Shown here: positions 32,981 through 44,163 of the stretch, piece after piece
Layout: the number at the start of each line of letters is the position of its first letter
How positions within the stretch are numbered: the first letter of the stretch is position 1
Assembly (NCBI GenBank): GCA_945897915.1
Contig: CAMDGB010000006.1
Span: 21,268 to 85,267, forward strand
Source: Chryseobacterium gleum
GTDB lineage: Bacteria; Bacteroidota; Bacteroidia; Flavobacteriales; Flavobacteriaceae
Direction: 5' to 3'
DNA length: 64,000 bases
Translations under genes and position numbers: made by a program
Notes under the pieces: generated by a model
The model's input: only the letters and a program-made list of their open reading frames with translations
Database searches by the model: none
What the model was told of the DNA's origin: nothing

Positions 32981-34043
32981 TTCTTAATAAATAAACCGCT
33001 AAAATTCCGAAAATAAAGTTGGGAAACCATACTGCTAAAAAGGGAGGAATACTTGAACTTTCGGCTAAAGTTCCAAAAATTTTATCGAAAAAAACGAATG
33101 AAAAAGCTACCAAAATACCAATAGCTAAATTTATGCCCATACCACCTCTTCTTTTCATAGCTGAAACAGAAACAGCAATTATAGTTAATATAAATGCTGA
33201 AACAGGTATACTGAATTTTCTATATAAAACTACTAAATAGACATCTAAATTTGAACTTCCCTTCGCCCTTTCTTTATCAATAAAATTAACCAAATTAAAT
33301 ATATTCATAGTTTCAGCAACGTATATTACTGGCGTTAAATCATCAGGTTCAAAATCAAATTTTCTAATAAATTTTTCTTGTCTTTCGATGTTGTCATTCT
33401 CTTTTCCGATAGTTCTTTTTACATAATTAAATAAAGTATAATCTTTTGTTTTTTCATTATACTTTACTCGATTAGCATATAATTTATATTGTAATTTATT
33501 GCCCTCAAATTTTTCGTAAATAAAATCAAAACCTGTTTTAGACAAGCTGTTATAACTACTAACATACATGTATTCATTTGGTTTAACCTGACGAAAAATG
33601 TCTGAAGTTTGTCTTTGCTCACCATTTTTTTTAAGATAGGTGTATCTAAAATCCCAGTATTTTTCACTAGCATCTGGCAAGATGAAAAAACCCATTAATA
33701 AAGTTACTAATGATACTAAAGTAGCACCAACTATATAAGGTCTTAAGAACCGTGTGAATGAAATTCCAGAGCTTAAAATAGCAATAATTTCACTATTATT
33801 GGCTAATTTTGAGGTAAACCAAATAATAGATAAAAACAGAAAAATGGGAAATAATAGATTGGCAAAATAGATCGTAAATCCATAGTAATAGATTAAAACT
33901 TCTTTAAAAGCTACTTTATTTTCAATCATCCGATTGACCTTTTCAGATACATCAATAATAATTCCAATAGGAATAAACATAAACAACATAGCTGTAAATG
34001 TGATTAAGTATCTTTTAAATATGTACCAATCTATTTTTTTCAT
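32967..34043 (-). CDS. LptF/LptG (YjgP/YjgQ)-family permease
   Basis: A 358-residue inner-membrane protein of the LptF/LptG family, the permease part of the machine that extracts lipopolysaccharide from the inner membrane. There are three N-terminal helices (IDWYIFKRYLITFTAMLFMF and following), a periplasmic beta-jellyroll domain from about residue 130 to 265, and three C-terminal helices (RKFSIPVSAFILTIIAVSV, then GINLAIGILVAFSFVFF). I cannot tell LptF from LptG by eye. It is 41 bases downstream of tgt and overlaps the EamA gene, so tgt, this permease and the transporter form one operon. Confidence 0.88.
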   Translation of the reverse strand: MKKIDWYIFKRYLITFTAMLFMFIPIGIIIDVSEKVNRMIENKVAFKEVLIYYYGFTIYFANLLFPIFLFLSIIWFTSKLANNSEIIAILSSGISFTRFLRPYIVGATLVSLVTLLMGFFILPDASEKYWDFRYTYLKKNGEQRQTSDIFRQVKPNEYMYVSSYNSLSKTGFDFIYEKFEGNKLQYKLYANRVKYNEKTKDYTLFNYVKRTIGKENDNIERQEKFIRKFDFEPDDLTPVIYVAETMNIFNLVNFIDKERAKGSSNLDVYLVVLYRKFSIPVSAFILTIIAVSVSAMKRRGGMGINLAIGILVAFSFVFFDKIFGTLAESSSIPPFLAVWFPNFIFGILAVYLLRNARR

Positions 34044-34084
34044 TCTATTTTATACTTTTTAGAAGATTAGAATTCTAATATTAC

Positions 34085-35215
34085 TTATAATCGTGTGGTT
34101 ACTTTTTTAACCATACTTTCCTTCCATTCTCTGAAAGTTCCAGCTATAATTTGTCTTCTAGCTTCTCGAACCAACCACATATAAAATCCTAAATTATGAA
34201 TGGTTGCAATTTGTTTTCCTAAAAATTCGTTTGCAATAAACAAATGTCGCAAATACGCTTTTGAATAATCCGTATCTACATAAGTATGAGCCATTGCATC
34301 AATTGAAGAAAAATCTTCTTCCCATTTTTTGTTTTTGATATTGATAAATCCTTCAGAGGTAAACAACATTCCATTTCTAGCATTTCGTGTTGGCATTACA
34401 CAATCAAACATATCAATACCTAACGCAATATTCTCTAAAATATTGGCTGGCGTTCCTACGCCCATTAAATAACGCGGTTTGTCTTTTGGTAAAATGGCGG
34501 TTACCACTTCAGTCATCGCATACATTTCTTCCGCTGGTTCCCCTACTGAAAGTCCTCCAATGGCATTACCGACTTGGTTTCTACTTGCAATAAATTCAGC
34601 AGATTGCTGACGTAAATCTTTATAAGTACTTCCTTGAACTATAGGAAAAAAAGCTTGTGAATAATCGTATTTAAAAGGCAATGTATCTAAATGATTGATA
34701 CATCTGTCTAACCAACGATGCGTCATGTGCATAGAGCGTTGGGCATATTTGTAATCACAAGGATACGGTGTACATTCATCAAAAGCCATAATTATATCTG
34801 CGCCAATAATACGTTGCGTTTCCATTACATTTTCTGGAGAAAAAAAGTGGTAAGAACCATCTAAATGCGATTTAAACTTGACACCTTCTTCTTTAATTTT
34901 TCTTCTTCCTGACAAGGAATATACTTGGTATCCTCCAGAATCGGTTAAAATATTTCTATCCCAATTCATAAATTTATGTAAACCACCTGCTTTTTCTAAC
35001 ACGTCTAATTTAGGTCTTAAATACAAATGATACGTATTTCCTAAAATTATATCTGGATTAATATCGATTTTTAATTCGCGTTGGTGCACTCCTTTTACAG
35101 AAGCTACCGTGCCTACGGGCATAAAAATTGGTGTTTCAATAACACCGTGATCAGTTGTTATGAGTCCAGCTCGTGCCTGACTTTTAGCATCTGTTTTTAA
35201 TAAATCAAATTTCAT
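34085..35215 (-). CDS. tgt: tRNA-guanine transglycosylase (queuine/preQ1)
   Basis: A 376-residue enzyme that exchanges guanine-34 of NNU-anticodon tRNAs for preQ1 in queuosine synthesis. Family landmarks are PIFMPVGTVASVKGVH, LGNTYHLYLRP, FLTSDSG-like ILTDSGGYQVYSL, DIIMAFDECTPYP, GGLSVGEP and DMFDCVMPTRNARNG. The zinc site, CxCx2Cx25H in E. coli (C302, C304, C307, H333), is degenerate. The aligned positions are A309, T311 and D314, although the His is kept (H340). The alignment across this block is gapless, so the loss is real in this protein. A -7 box TATATTTG lies at 35233-35240 (minus strand), just upstream. First gene of the tgt-lptF/G-EamA operon. Confidence 0.95.
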   Translation of the reverse strand: MKFDLLKTDAKSQARAGLITTDHGVIETPIFMPVGTVASVKGVHQRELKIDINPDIILGNTYHLYLRPKLDVLEKAGGLHKFMNWDRNILTDSGGYQVYSLSGRRKIKEEGVKFKSHLDGSYHFFSPENVMETQRIIGADIIMAFDECTPYPCDYKYAQRSMHMTHRWLDRCINHLDTLPFKYDYSQAFFPIVQGSTYKDLRQQSAEFIASRNQVGNAIGGLSVGEPAEEMYAMTEVVTAILPKDKPRYLMGVGTPANILENIALGIDMFDCVMPTRNARNGMLFTSEGFINIKNKKWEEDFSSIDAMAHTYVDTDYSKAYLRHLFIANEFLGKQIATIHNLGFYMWLVREARRQIIAGTFREWKESMVKKVTTRL

Positions 35216-35334
35216 TATACTATTTTATTGGGCAAATATAATTTAAAAGATTAGAAGTAAGAAGTTAGCAGTTGGAAGTTTTTGCAACTTTACAATAAAA
35301 TTAACGCTTTAGTATAATTATTCAAACAATTATT

Positions 35335-35364
35335 TTGCATAATTGAAAAATAGTATTACTTTTG
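35335..35364 (+). promoter_or_regulatory. Promoter of rplS
   Basis: TTG at 35335-35337, a 19-base spacer and TACTTTTG at 35357-35364 fit the Bacteroidota sigma-A promoter (-33 TTG, -7 TAnnTTTG) well. Transcription would begin near 35371, right at the base of the leader stem. Confidence 0.75.
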
Positions 35365-35370
35365 CATCCA

Positions 35371-35416
35371 CTTTAATCAACCTCTGGCGAAAGACGTGGA
35401 TGTTGCTTAGATTAAA
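35371..35416 (+). promoter_or_regulatory. Structured rplS leader (possible L19 autoregulatory RNA)
   Basis: TTTAATC (35372-35378) and GATTAAA (35410-35416) form a perfect 7-bp stem, extended by AAC/GTT inside. They enclose a GC-richer loop containing CCTCTGGCGAAAGACGTGG. The element starts where transcription is predicted to start and ends 19 bases before the rplS ATG. It has no T run. Ribosomal-protein leaders often bind their own product, so L19 feedback is a reasonable hypothesis. Confidence 0.5.
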
Positions 35417-35435
35417 TGATTTATATTAAACTATT

Positions 35436-35786
35436 ATGTCAAATTTACTTGATTTCGTTCAAAACGAATTGGTATCGAAAAAAGACTTTCCTGACTTTAG
35501 CGCTGGAGACACTATTACTGTGTATTACGAAATTAAAGAGGGTGAAAAAACAAGAACTCAGTTTTTCAAAGGTGTTGTAATTCAAAAAAGAGGATCTTCT
35601 TCTACTGAAACCTTTACAATCCGTAAAATGTCTGGAGCAATTGGTGTTGAGCGTATCTTCCCAGTTAATATGCCAGCTTTACAAAAAATTGAAATGAACC
35701 AAAAAGGTAAAGTTCGTAGAGCTAGAATTTACTACTTCAGAGAACTTACTGGTAAAAAAGCAAAAATCAAAGAAAGAAGAGGTTAA
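35436..35786 (+). CDS. rplS: 50S ribosomal protein L19
   Basis: The 116-residue L19 protein, located at the 30S-50S interface. The sequence follows the family: LLDFVQNELVSKKDFPDFSA, GDTITVYYEIKEGEKTRTQF, FKGVVIQKRGSSSTETF, TIRKMSGAIGVERIFPVN and the basic C-terminus KVRRARIYYFRELTGKKAK. The length is normal. It is monocistronic, with a strong promoter, a structured 65-base leader and a good terminator. In many other bacteria it follows trmD; here it does not. Confidence 0.98.
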   Translation: MSNLLDFVQNELVSKKDFPDFSAGDTITVYYEIKEGEKTRTQFFKGVVIQKRGSSSTETFTIRKMSGAIGVERIFPVNMPALQKIEMNQKGKVRRARIYYFRELTGKKAKIKERRG

Positions 35787-35810
35787 TCTTTTTATTTGTA
35801 CACATAAAAA

Positions 35811-35837
35811 AATCCCGATTGTATCGGGATTTTTTTT
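35811..35837 (+). terminator. Terminator of rplS
   Basis: AATCCCGAT (35811-35819) and ATCGGGATT (35823-35831) form a 9-bp stem with a three-base loop, followed by a T run. Confidence 0.9.
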
Positions 35838-35992
35838 ATCCTTGTTTTTTGTAGCAAAAATTACAAAATCTGCAATTTTTAAGCTATATTTATCAAATTC
35901 GAAATTGTGTTATTTTTTGTTGCTTACGAATTAAAATAAATCTATATTTCTTATATTTGCAAACCTTAATTTAGAAATAAAAAACTATATAA

Positions 35993-38206
<2,214 letters not shown>

Positions 38207-38226
38207 ATTTTGTTTTCAAACTAATT

Positions 38227-38260
38227 AAAGGCGATATAATTTCTTTATATCGCCTTTTTT
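38227..38260 (+). terminator. Terminator of icd
   Basis: AAAGGCGATATAA (38227-38239) pairs perfectly over 13 bp with TTATATCGCCTTT (38245-38257), followed by more T. Confidence 0.9.
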
Positions 38261-38330
38261 ATTAACGTCTACTTAACAGTTGTTTTGTAATATTTTTGCG
38301 AAATTTGCGTCAAACCTCAAAATAATTAAA

Positions 38331-40709
38331 ATGACAAAAAATAACTTTTTAACACTCCTATTTTTTTTACTCTTTGCATCTGCCTTTTCACAAGAAAAAG
38401 TAACTCTAAGTGGCGCGGTTAAAGATCAAAAATCAAATGAAACTGTAATTGGAGTTACAATTTCATTTCAAAACAGTACTACCACTCGAACATCTTTAAC
38501 TAATGAATATGGATTCTATTCCATTTCTTTACCTAAAGGCGACTATAAAATTGTAATCAATTCTTTAAGTTTTTCAGAATTTTCTGAAACAATTACATTG
38601 GATTCAAACACCAAAAAAGATTTATTTTTAACAGAAAAATCAAATGAAATTGAACAAGTTGTAGTGGCTGGCAACTCAAAAAAACTTCAAATTGAGAAGC
38701 CCGAAATGAGTGTCAATAAGTTAAGTATATCTCAAATTAAATCAATGCCAGCCATTTTAGGAGAAGTGGATGTAATAAAATCGATTTTAACTTTACCAGG
38801 CGTTACAAATGCTGGGGAAGGCCAATCCGGATTTAACGTTCGCGGTGGTGCAGCTGACCAAAACTTGATATTATTAGATGAAGCTACAATTTACAATTCC
38901 TCACATTTATTTGGATTTTTCTCAGTTTTTAATGCTGATGCTATTAAAGATTTAAAACTATACAAGGGTGGCATTCCTGCAAGATTTGGCGGAAGAGTGG
39001 CTTCTGTTTTAGATATTTATCAGAAAGAAGGGAATAGTAAAAAATTTGGTATGAATGGTGGAATCGGTTTAATTTCAAGTAGAATATTAGCTGAAGGACC
39101 AATTGTAAAAGACAAAGGATCTTTCTTAGTAGCAGGAAGAAGTAGTTATGCGCATTTATTTTTAAAATTAGCCGACAACAATAATTCGGCCTATTTTTAT
39201 GATTTAAACACAAAAATAAACTACAAACTAAACGAAAATAACAACTTGTTTTTATCAGGTTATTTTGGAAGAGATTTATTTAGCATAAACGAACAATTTA
39301 TAAACACGTATGGAAATTCTGTTTTAAATGTACGTTGGAATCATTTATTTAATGATAAATTGTTCTCAAATGCTTCTTTTATTTACAGTGATTATTACTA
39401 TGGCTTAACTCTAGATTTCATTGGTTTCAACTGGGAAAGTGGCATTAAAAATTATAATTTAAAATACGACTTTAAACATTATATCTCGGATAGTTTTAAA
39501 TTATTTTATGGTGCAAATGCCATTTATTACGATTTTAATCCAGGAAAAATTGAACCAATAGACACAAATTCAAGTATAAATGAAAAACAGCTAGCTAAAA
39601 AACATGCTTTTGAACCCGCTTTTTATATCGATGCAGAGCAAAAATTAACGGATAAACTTTCTGTTAATTACGGATTAAGATATAGTATGTTTTATCGATT
39701 AGGAAAACAAAATATAAACATTTATGCAAACAATAAACCGGTAACTTACGATGCAGATTTGGATATTTATGAAAAGGCTACACCTATTGATACAAAATAT
39801 TATGGCAAAAACGAAACTATTGCCAGTTTTGATAATTTAGAACCGCGAATTGCTTTGGCGTATACTATTAACGACAACCAGTCTGTAAAAGCGAGTTATA
39901 ATAGAATGAGTCAGTATTTACATTTAATTTCGAATACACAATCACCAACACCTTTAGATATTTGGACACCAAGTGATAATTTCTTAAAACCTCAAATTTT
40001 AGATCAGTTTGCTTTAGGGTATTTTAAAAATTTAAAAAATGGCGACTATACATTAGAAATAGAATCTTTTTATAAAACAGTAAAAAACAGATTAGATTAT
40101 ATAGATGGTGCCGACTTAATTGCAAATGAAGCTATAGAGCAAGTATTGCTTGCTGGAAAAACCCGAGCTTATGGATTAGAAATTATGGCAAAGAAAAACT
40201 TGGGAAAACTTTCAGGTTGGATTTCATACACGCTTTCTCGATCGGAGCAACAAACTGCTGGTAGAACCCCTAAAGAATCAGGAATAAACAATGGCAATTG
40301 GTACAAAACAGGTTGGGATAAAACGCATAATATTTACGTTACTGGAATGTATAAATTAAATGAAAAATGGAGTTTTGGTAGTATTTTCACTTATCAAACG
40401 GGGCAACCAGTTACATTCCCAACAGCACAATACCAATACCAGGGCATCAATGTTCCCGTATATGGAAATAGAAATCAAGATAATTTACCCGCTTATCATC
40501 GTATAGATATTTCAGCTACTTTAAATCCAACTAAAAACAAAGGTCGAAATTGGCAAGGCGAATGGGTTTTCTCTATTTATAATTTATATGCTAGAAAAAA
40601 TGCGGCCTCCATAAATTTTAGGCAGAATCAAGATAGCGGATTAAATGAAGCTGTAAAGCTTTCTATTTTTGGAATAGTCCCAAGTGTTACTTATAATTTT
40701 AAATTTTAA
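38331..40709 (+). CDS. TonB-dependent receptor with carboxypeptidase-like N-domain
   Basis: A 792-residue outer-membrane receptor. I start at ATG 38331 (MTKNNFLTLLFFLLFASAF, signal peptide) rather than an in-frame TTG at 38280, which would prepend a charged stretch. Residues about 20-105 are a CarboxypepD_reg-like beta-sandwich (LSGAVKDQKSNETVIGVTIS). The plug follows (GQSGFNVRGGAADQNLILLD, FGGRVASVLDIYQKE), then a barrel ending VTYNFKF. The next gene, DUF4249, starts 4 bases after the stop, and this receptor/DUF4249 pairing is recurrent in Bacteroidota. The substrate is unknown. TATTTTTG at 38291-38298 is a candidate -7 box. Confidence 0.9.
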   Translation: MTKNNFLTLLFFLLFASAFSQEKVTLSGAVKDQKSNETVIGVTISFQNSTTTRTSLTNEYGFYSISLPKGDYKIVINSLSFSEFSETITLDSNTKKDLFLTEKSNEIEQVVVAGNSKKLQIEKPEMSVNKLSISQIKSMPAILGEVDVIKSILTLPGVTNAGEGQSGFNVRGGAADQNLILLDEATIYNSSHLFGFFSVFNADAIKDLKLYKGGIPARFGGRVASVLDIYQKEGNSKKFGMNGGIGLISSRILAEGPIVKDKGSFLVAGRSSYAHLFLKLADNNNSAYFYDLNTKINYKLNENNNLFLSGYFGRDLFSINEQFINTYGNSVLNVRWNHLFNDKLFSNASFIYSDYYYGLTLDFIGFNWESGIKNYNLKYDFKHYISDSFKLFYGANAIYYDFNPGKIEPIDTNSSINEKQLAKKHAFEPAFYIDAEQKLTDKLSVNYGLRYSMFYRLGKQNINIYANNKPVTYDADLDIYEKATPIDTKYYGKNETIASFDNLEPRIALAYTINDNQSVKASYNRMSQYLHLISNTQSPTPLDIWTPSDNFLKPQILDQFALGYFKNLKNGDYTLEIESFYKTVKNRLDYIDGADLIANEAIEQVLLAGKTRAYGLEIMAKKNLGKLSGWISYTLSRSEQQTAGRTPKESGINNGNWYKTGWDKTHNIYVTGMYKLNEKWSFGSIFTYQTGQPVTFPTAQYQYQGINVPVYGNRNQDNLPAYHRIDISATLNPTKNKGRNWQGEWVFSIYNLYARKNAASINFRQNQDSGLNEAVKLSIFGIVPSVTYNFKF

Positions 40710-40713
40710 AACC

Positions 40714-41532
40714 ATGAAAAAAAGTATAAAATATTTCATTTTAGCAATTGGTTTGTCTTTATTTGGTTGCGAAGAAGTTGTAGATGTAGATTTAAATAAT
40801 AGCCAACCAAAATTGGTTATTGATGCTTCTATTAAATGGGAAAAAGGAACGCCTGGTAATCAACAATCCATAAAAATAACAACAACTGCAGATTATTTCA
40901 ACAATACCGTACCAGTCGCAAATGGCGCAATTGTAAGAATAACAGATTCAAATAACTCCGTTTTTAATTTCTTAGAAGATGGTACAACTGGTATTTATAA
41001 ATGCACAAATTTTAATCCCGTATTAAATGGAGTATATACCCTAACGGTAACACATAATGGACAAACGTATCTTGCCACAGACAAATTATATCCAGTTCCT
41101 GCAATCACTTCAATAGAACAAGATTTAAACGGGATTACAGGAAATGAAATTGAATTAAAATTTAATTTTCAGGATAACGGATCAGAATCTAATTTCTATT
41201 TGGAAGAATACAAAGTTCCCTTCAGACCTTTTCCTCTTTTAGGCGCTTTTAATGACGAATTTGAAAATGGGAACCAAATGTTCTCATTATTAATTGACGA
41301 AAATTTAGCTCCTGCTCAGAATATCAAATTTACATTGCATGGCATTTCTGAACGATACTTCAATTTTATGAATATTCTGATAAGTATTTCTGGCGGATTA
41401 AGTAATGGTCCTTTTAGCACACCACCAGCAACTGTAAAAGGTAATATTATCAATCAAACCAATAGCACTAATTATCCACTAGGTTATTTTAGATTGTCAG
41501 AAGTAGAAGTAAAAAATTATGTAGTGCAATAA
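40714..41532 (+). CDS. DUF4249 lipoprotein, receptor partner
   Basis: A 272-residue lipoprotein (MKKSIKYFILAIGLSLFGCE, lipobox cysteine at residue 19) of the DUF4249 family. I use the ATG at 40714, four bases after the receptor stop. The longer in-frame start would overlap the receptor gene and lacks a clean signal peptide. The protein is mainly beta: PKLVIDASIKWEKGTPGNQQ, VANGAIVRITDSNNSVFN, GVYTLTVTHNGQTYLATDK. DUF4249 proteins accompany TonB receptors and may cap the barrel at the cell surface, by analogy to SusD. No ligand can be named. Confidence 0.87.
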   Translation: MKKSIKYFILAIGLSLFGCEEVVDVDLNNSQPKLVIDASIKWEKGTPGNQQSIKITTTADYFNNTVPVANGAIVRITDSNNSVFNFLEDGTTGIYKCTNFNPVLNGVYTLTVTHNGQTYLATDKLYPVPAITSIEQDLNGITGNEIELKFNFQDNGSESNFYLEEYKVPFRPFPLLGAFNDEFENGNQMFSLLIDENLAPAQNIKFTLHGISERYFNFMNILISISGGLSNGPFSTPPATVKGNIINQTNSTNYPLGYFRLSEVEVKNYVVQ

Positions 41533-41601
41533 TTTATTTTAATTTTTAATTCGAAATGTTTACATTTAAACTTTTAAATTCAGAACTATTAAACTAAAAA
41601 T

Positions 41602-42264
41602 ATGTCTTCACACCATATTGTTCGCGACGACCAAGAACCCGCTTTAATTATTGCAAATGGTTTAGCCTGTAACAATGAACTTTTAGGACAACTTTTAGAA
41701 TGGTCGCCATTAGTAATTGTTTTAGACGCAGCTATAGAACGTGTTTTGGAATTAGGCATAAAAGTAGATGTTTTATTAGGTGATTTTGATAGAAATTTTG
41801 ATGCGCAATTTTATAAAGAAAATCATTATCCAATTGAAATTATTCACGTTCCAGATCAAAACAAAACTGATCTGGAAAAAGCTTTCGATTTTTTAATTCA
41901 AAAAGGCCATAAAGCAGCAAATGTTATCTGGGCAACTGGTAAACGAGCTGACCATACTTTAAACAATTTCTCTACTTTAGCATCCTACCGAAATGAATTA
42001 AAAATTGTTTTATTTGATGACTACTCAAAGGTTTTTCTTCTGCCAAATTCATTTAAAAAATGGTATCCAAAAAATGCAATAATTTCATTGATCCCTTTGG
42101 GTAAAGTAGAAAAAATAAGTACTGAAAATTTATTTTACGAATTACAACATGAAGATTTAGAATTAGGTTACCGAACTGGAAGCAGCAACCATGTAACCGA
42201 AGATGGTATAATAACAATCACTCACGAAAAGGGCAATTTGTTATTAATTGAAAGTTATGAATAA
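41602..42264 (+). CDS. Thiamine pyrophosphokinase
   Basis: A 220-residue thiamine pyrophosphokinase, which makes thiamine diphosphate from thiamine and ATP. The N-terminal alpha/beta domain has ALIIANGLACNNELL and VVLDAAIERVLELGIKVDVL. The catalytic Asp loop is LLGDFDRNFDA, followed by the conserved DQNKTDLEKAFDFLIQKG block and ATGKRADHTLNNF. A C-terminal beta-sandwich that binds thiamine follows (LEKISTENLFYEL-like, RTGSSNHVTEDGIITI). Length is normal. No TPP riboswitch is seen upstream. Cytoplasmic. Confidence 0.92.
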   Translation: MSSHHIVRDDQEPALIIANGLACNNELLGQLLEWSPLVIVLDAAIERVLELGIKVDVLLGDFDRNFDAQFYKENHYPIEIIHVPDQNKTDLEKAFDFLIQKGHKAANVIWATGKRADHTLNNFSTLASYRNELKIVLFDDYSKVFLLPNSFKKWYPKNAIISLIPLGKVEKISTENLFYELQHEDLELGYRTGSSNHVTEDGIITITHEKGNLLLIESYE

Positions 42265-42417
42265 ACGAAAATTATTTATTAACTGAATTCGTACATATAA
42301 AGATATTGGTACCGCACCTGAATTATTATGTTACGAAATCTAACTTTTCAGTTTGCGAAGACAATGATACCGAATTTTAAAATAAAAAATTTATAAATTA
42401 TCACTAACAATATAATT

Positions 42418-43002
42418 ATGAATCAAATTTTTAATCAAAATATTTTTCTTGTAAAAGAACAGATTGGTATGTTTAAAGCATCAAATAACTTTGATATTTA
42501 TAATCCTGAAAACAATGATCTTGTATTGACTTGTAGAGAACCAAATTTAGGTTTTTTTACAAAACTATTTCGTTTTACAGATTACAAAAGAATGACACCA
42601 TTTGACATAGAAATTAGAACCTCAACTGGCGAATTATCCATTCAAATTAAAAGAGGTGTGACAATTTTCCGTTCAGATATCGATGTTTTTGATGGTGGTG
42701 GAAGAAAAATTGGTGTTTTTAAACAGAAATTCTTTTCTTTTGGTGGCCGATTTGAAGTACATGATCACCAAGACAAGCATTTATGTACTTTGCAAGGCAA
42801 ATGGACAGGATGGGATTTTAAATTCAACAAAGACAATAAAGAATTGGCAAATGTGTCCAAAAAATGGGCAGGTTTAGGAAAAGAATTTTTCACAAGCGCC
42901 GATAACTATGTAATAAATATTACAAATGTTGTGGAAGATAATGCAATTCGTCCTTTGCTAATTGCAGCCGTTATGTGTATTGATATGGTTTTTAAAGAAT
43001 AA
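42418..43002 (+). CDS. Phospholipid scramblase/LURP-one-related (tubby C-like) protein
   Basis: A 194-residue protein with the tubby-C-like beta-barrel of scramblase and LURP-one-related proteins. The strand pattern is LVKEQIGMFKASNNFDIYNP, VLTCREPNLGFFTKLFRFTD, DVFDGGGRKIGVFKQKFF and QGKWTGWDFKFNKDN. The C-terminal hydrophobic helix (RPLLIAAVMCIDMVF) corresponds to the hydrophobic core helix of the family. Activity in bacteria is unproven. The 153 bases upstream hold no gene I can support, and a strong terminator follows. Confidence 0.8.
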   Translation: MNQIFNQNIFLVKEQIGMFKASNNFDIYNPENNDLVLTCREPNLGFFTKLFRFTDYKRMTPFDIEIRTSTGELSIQIKRGVTIFRSDIDVFDGGGRKIGVFKQKFFSFGGRFEVHDHQDKHLCTLQGKWTGWDFKFNKDNKELANVSKKWAGLGKEFFTSADNYVINITNVVEDNAIRPLLIAAVMCIDMVFKE

Positions 43003-43003
43003 A

Positions 43004-43035
43004 AAAATCCCCAATTTTCATTGGGGATTTTTTTT
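43004..43035. terminator. Bidirectional terminator
   Basis: AAATCCCCAA (43005-43014) pairs with TTGGGGATTT (43021-43030), flanked by A and T runs. It ends the scramblase-like gene. It also overlaps the stop of the convergent TPR gene (43034). Confidence 0.88.
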
Positions 43036-44113
43036 ATTTAACAGAAGCTGCTTTGTCTTTCATGCCCATAGTTTCATAACACAACCTTAAAGTTTTTTTT
43101 GTGTCTTCATTTGCTACATCTAATTGATGGGCGCGCTCAAAATAAGGCAATGCTTTTAAAAACATAGCTTTTCTTTTAGCGTTTAATTCATCATATTTTT
43201 TTATATTTTTCAAATTAGCATTAATTTCTTCTACAATTTTAGGGTCATCATTTAATAATAGAAAGCCAACATTATATTGTAATTGCGCATTGTTTGGATC
43301 TTTTTCTAAAATACCTTCAATTAATTTTTGATACGTTACAATATCATTATTTCTATAATAAATTGTGGCATGATCAATTTGAATTTGAGTATCATCAGGA
43401 TTCAATTGAATTGCTTCTTTAAAATCAATTTTTGCTTGTTCATCATTTTTATTAAAAAAAGACAAAGCAAATATATTTTTAGCAACTTCTTCAGGCTTTG
43501 TAGCAAATTTTTGTAATCCAGTACCTTTAAAACCAACTGATTTAATTTCTCTGTAATATTTTTCTGCTTCAAAATATTGTTCAGCTTGCATAGCTGTGAT
43601 AGCTGCGTTTTCTAGATTAGATACAACTGTAGGATCAAGTTGAAATATATTATAAAAAACTCTTGATGCCTCTTTATATTTTTTTGAACCATTAAAAACA
43701 AATGCCATTTGTGTAAAAATTGGTTTAAAAGAAGTTATGGTCTCATTAATATCTGCAGAAAAAACTTTTTTACCTGTTTTTGTTTCATAATCTAAAGTGG
43801 ATCGCATTCCGTTAACCATACTTGTAAATGTCTCAGGTGTAAATAGTTTCTGAATCATCATTGGATTAGGTTGTGCGCCCATAGTTGTCATTTCGGCTAG
43901 AGGCTGCATTGCTTTATAAAAACCTACTGCTACTTTATCATCATCAGTTGTTGCAACGGCTTCTAATTTTAAAACAGTTTCTTTGTATTTAGAAAAATCA
44001 TCAGCTGACAATTGCTCTTTATCATACAGTTTTTTTAGTGTTTTTAATTCGTCTTTTTGAGCGTAAGTTGATGCAAAAACCAACAGTATAGCTCCTAATA
44101 CAATTTTTTTCAT
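43034..44113 (-). CDS. Exported tetratricopeptide-repeat protein
   Basis: A 359-residue exported TPR protein. I start at ATG 44113 (MKKIVLGAILLVFASTYAQ), a clean signal peptide. The longer in-frame start at 44149 would run through the gyrA terminator hairpin. After a helical region (LKKLYDKEQLSADDFSKYKE) there are several TPR-like helix pairs: YKEASRVFYNIFQLDPTVVS, AEQYFEAEKYYREIKSVG, DFKEAIQLNPDDTQIQIDHA and FLLLNDDPKIVEEINANLKN. It probably acts as a periplasmic scaffold; no partner can be named. It follows gyrA closely, but a terminator separates them. Confidence 0.85.
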   Translation of the reverse strand: MKKIVLGAILLVFASTYAQKDELKTLKKLYDKEQLSADDFSKYKETVLKLEAVATTDDDKVAVGFYKAMQPLAEMTTMGAQPNPMMIQKLFTPETFTSMVNGMRSTLDYETKTGKKVFSADINETITSFKPIFTQMAFVFNGSKKYKEASRVFYNIFQLDPTVVSNLENAAITAMQAEQYFEAEKYYREIKSVGFKGTGLQKFATKPEEVAKNIFALSFFNKNDEQAKIDFKEAIQLNPDDTQIQIDHATIYYRNNDIVTYQKLIEGILEKDPNNAQLQYNVGFLLLNDDPKIVEEINANLKNIKKYDELNAKRKAMFLKALPYFERAHQLDVANEDTKKTLRLCYETMGMKDKAASVK

Positions 44114-44131
44114 TTTATAAATTTTTAGTTT

Positions 44132-44158
44132 TAAAAAAAAGCCCAACAAATTGGGCTT
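44132..44158 (-). terminator. Terminator of gyrA
   Basis: On the minus strand GCCCAA (44151-44156) pairs with TTGGGC (44141-44146) across a four-base loop, then eight T follow. It begins a few bases after the gyrA stop. Confidence 0.88.
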
Positions 44159-44163
44159 AAAAA

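Noticed and set aside
38280..38330. TTG-initiated extension of the TonB receptor
   Set aside because: The signal peptide starts at ATG 38331, and the extra residues are charged and overlap a -7 box.
42265..42417. Possible small gene or regulatory RNA before the scramblase-like gene
   Set aside because: A 22-codon ORF is present but lacks a family pattern, promoter box or terminator. The TACCG motif occurs twice but does not form a convincing stem.
44114..44149. Longer N-terminus for the TPR protein
   Set aside because: It would be encoded in the gyrA terminator and precedes a clean signal peptide at 44113.
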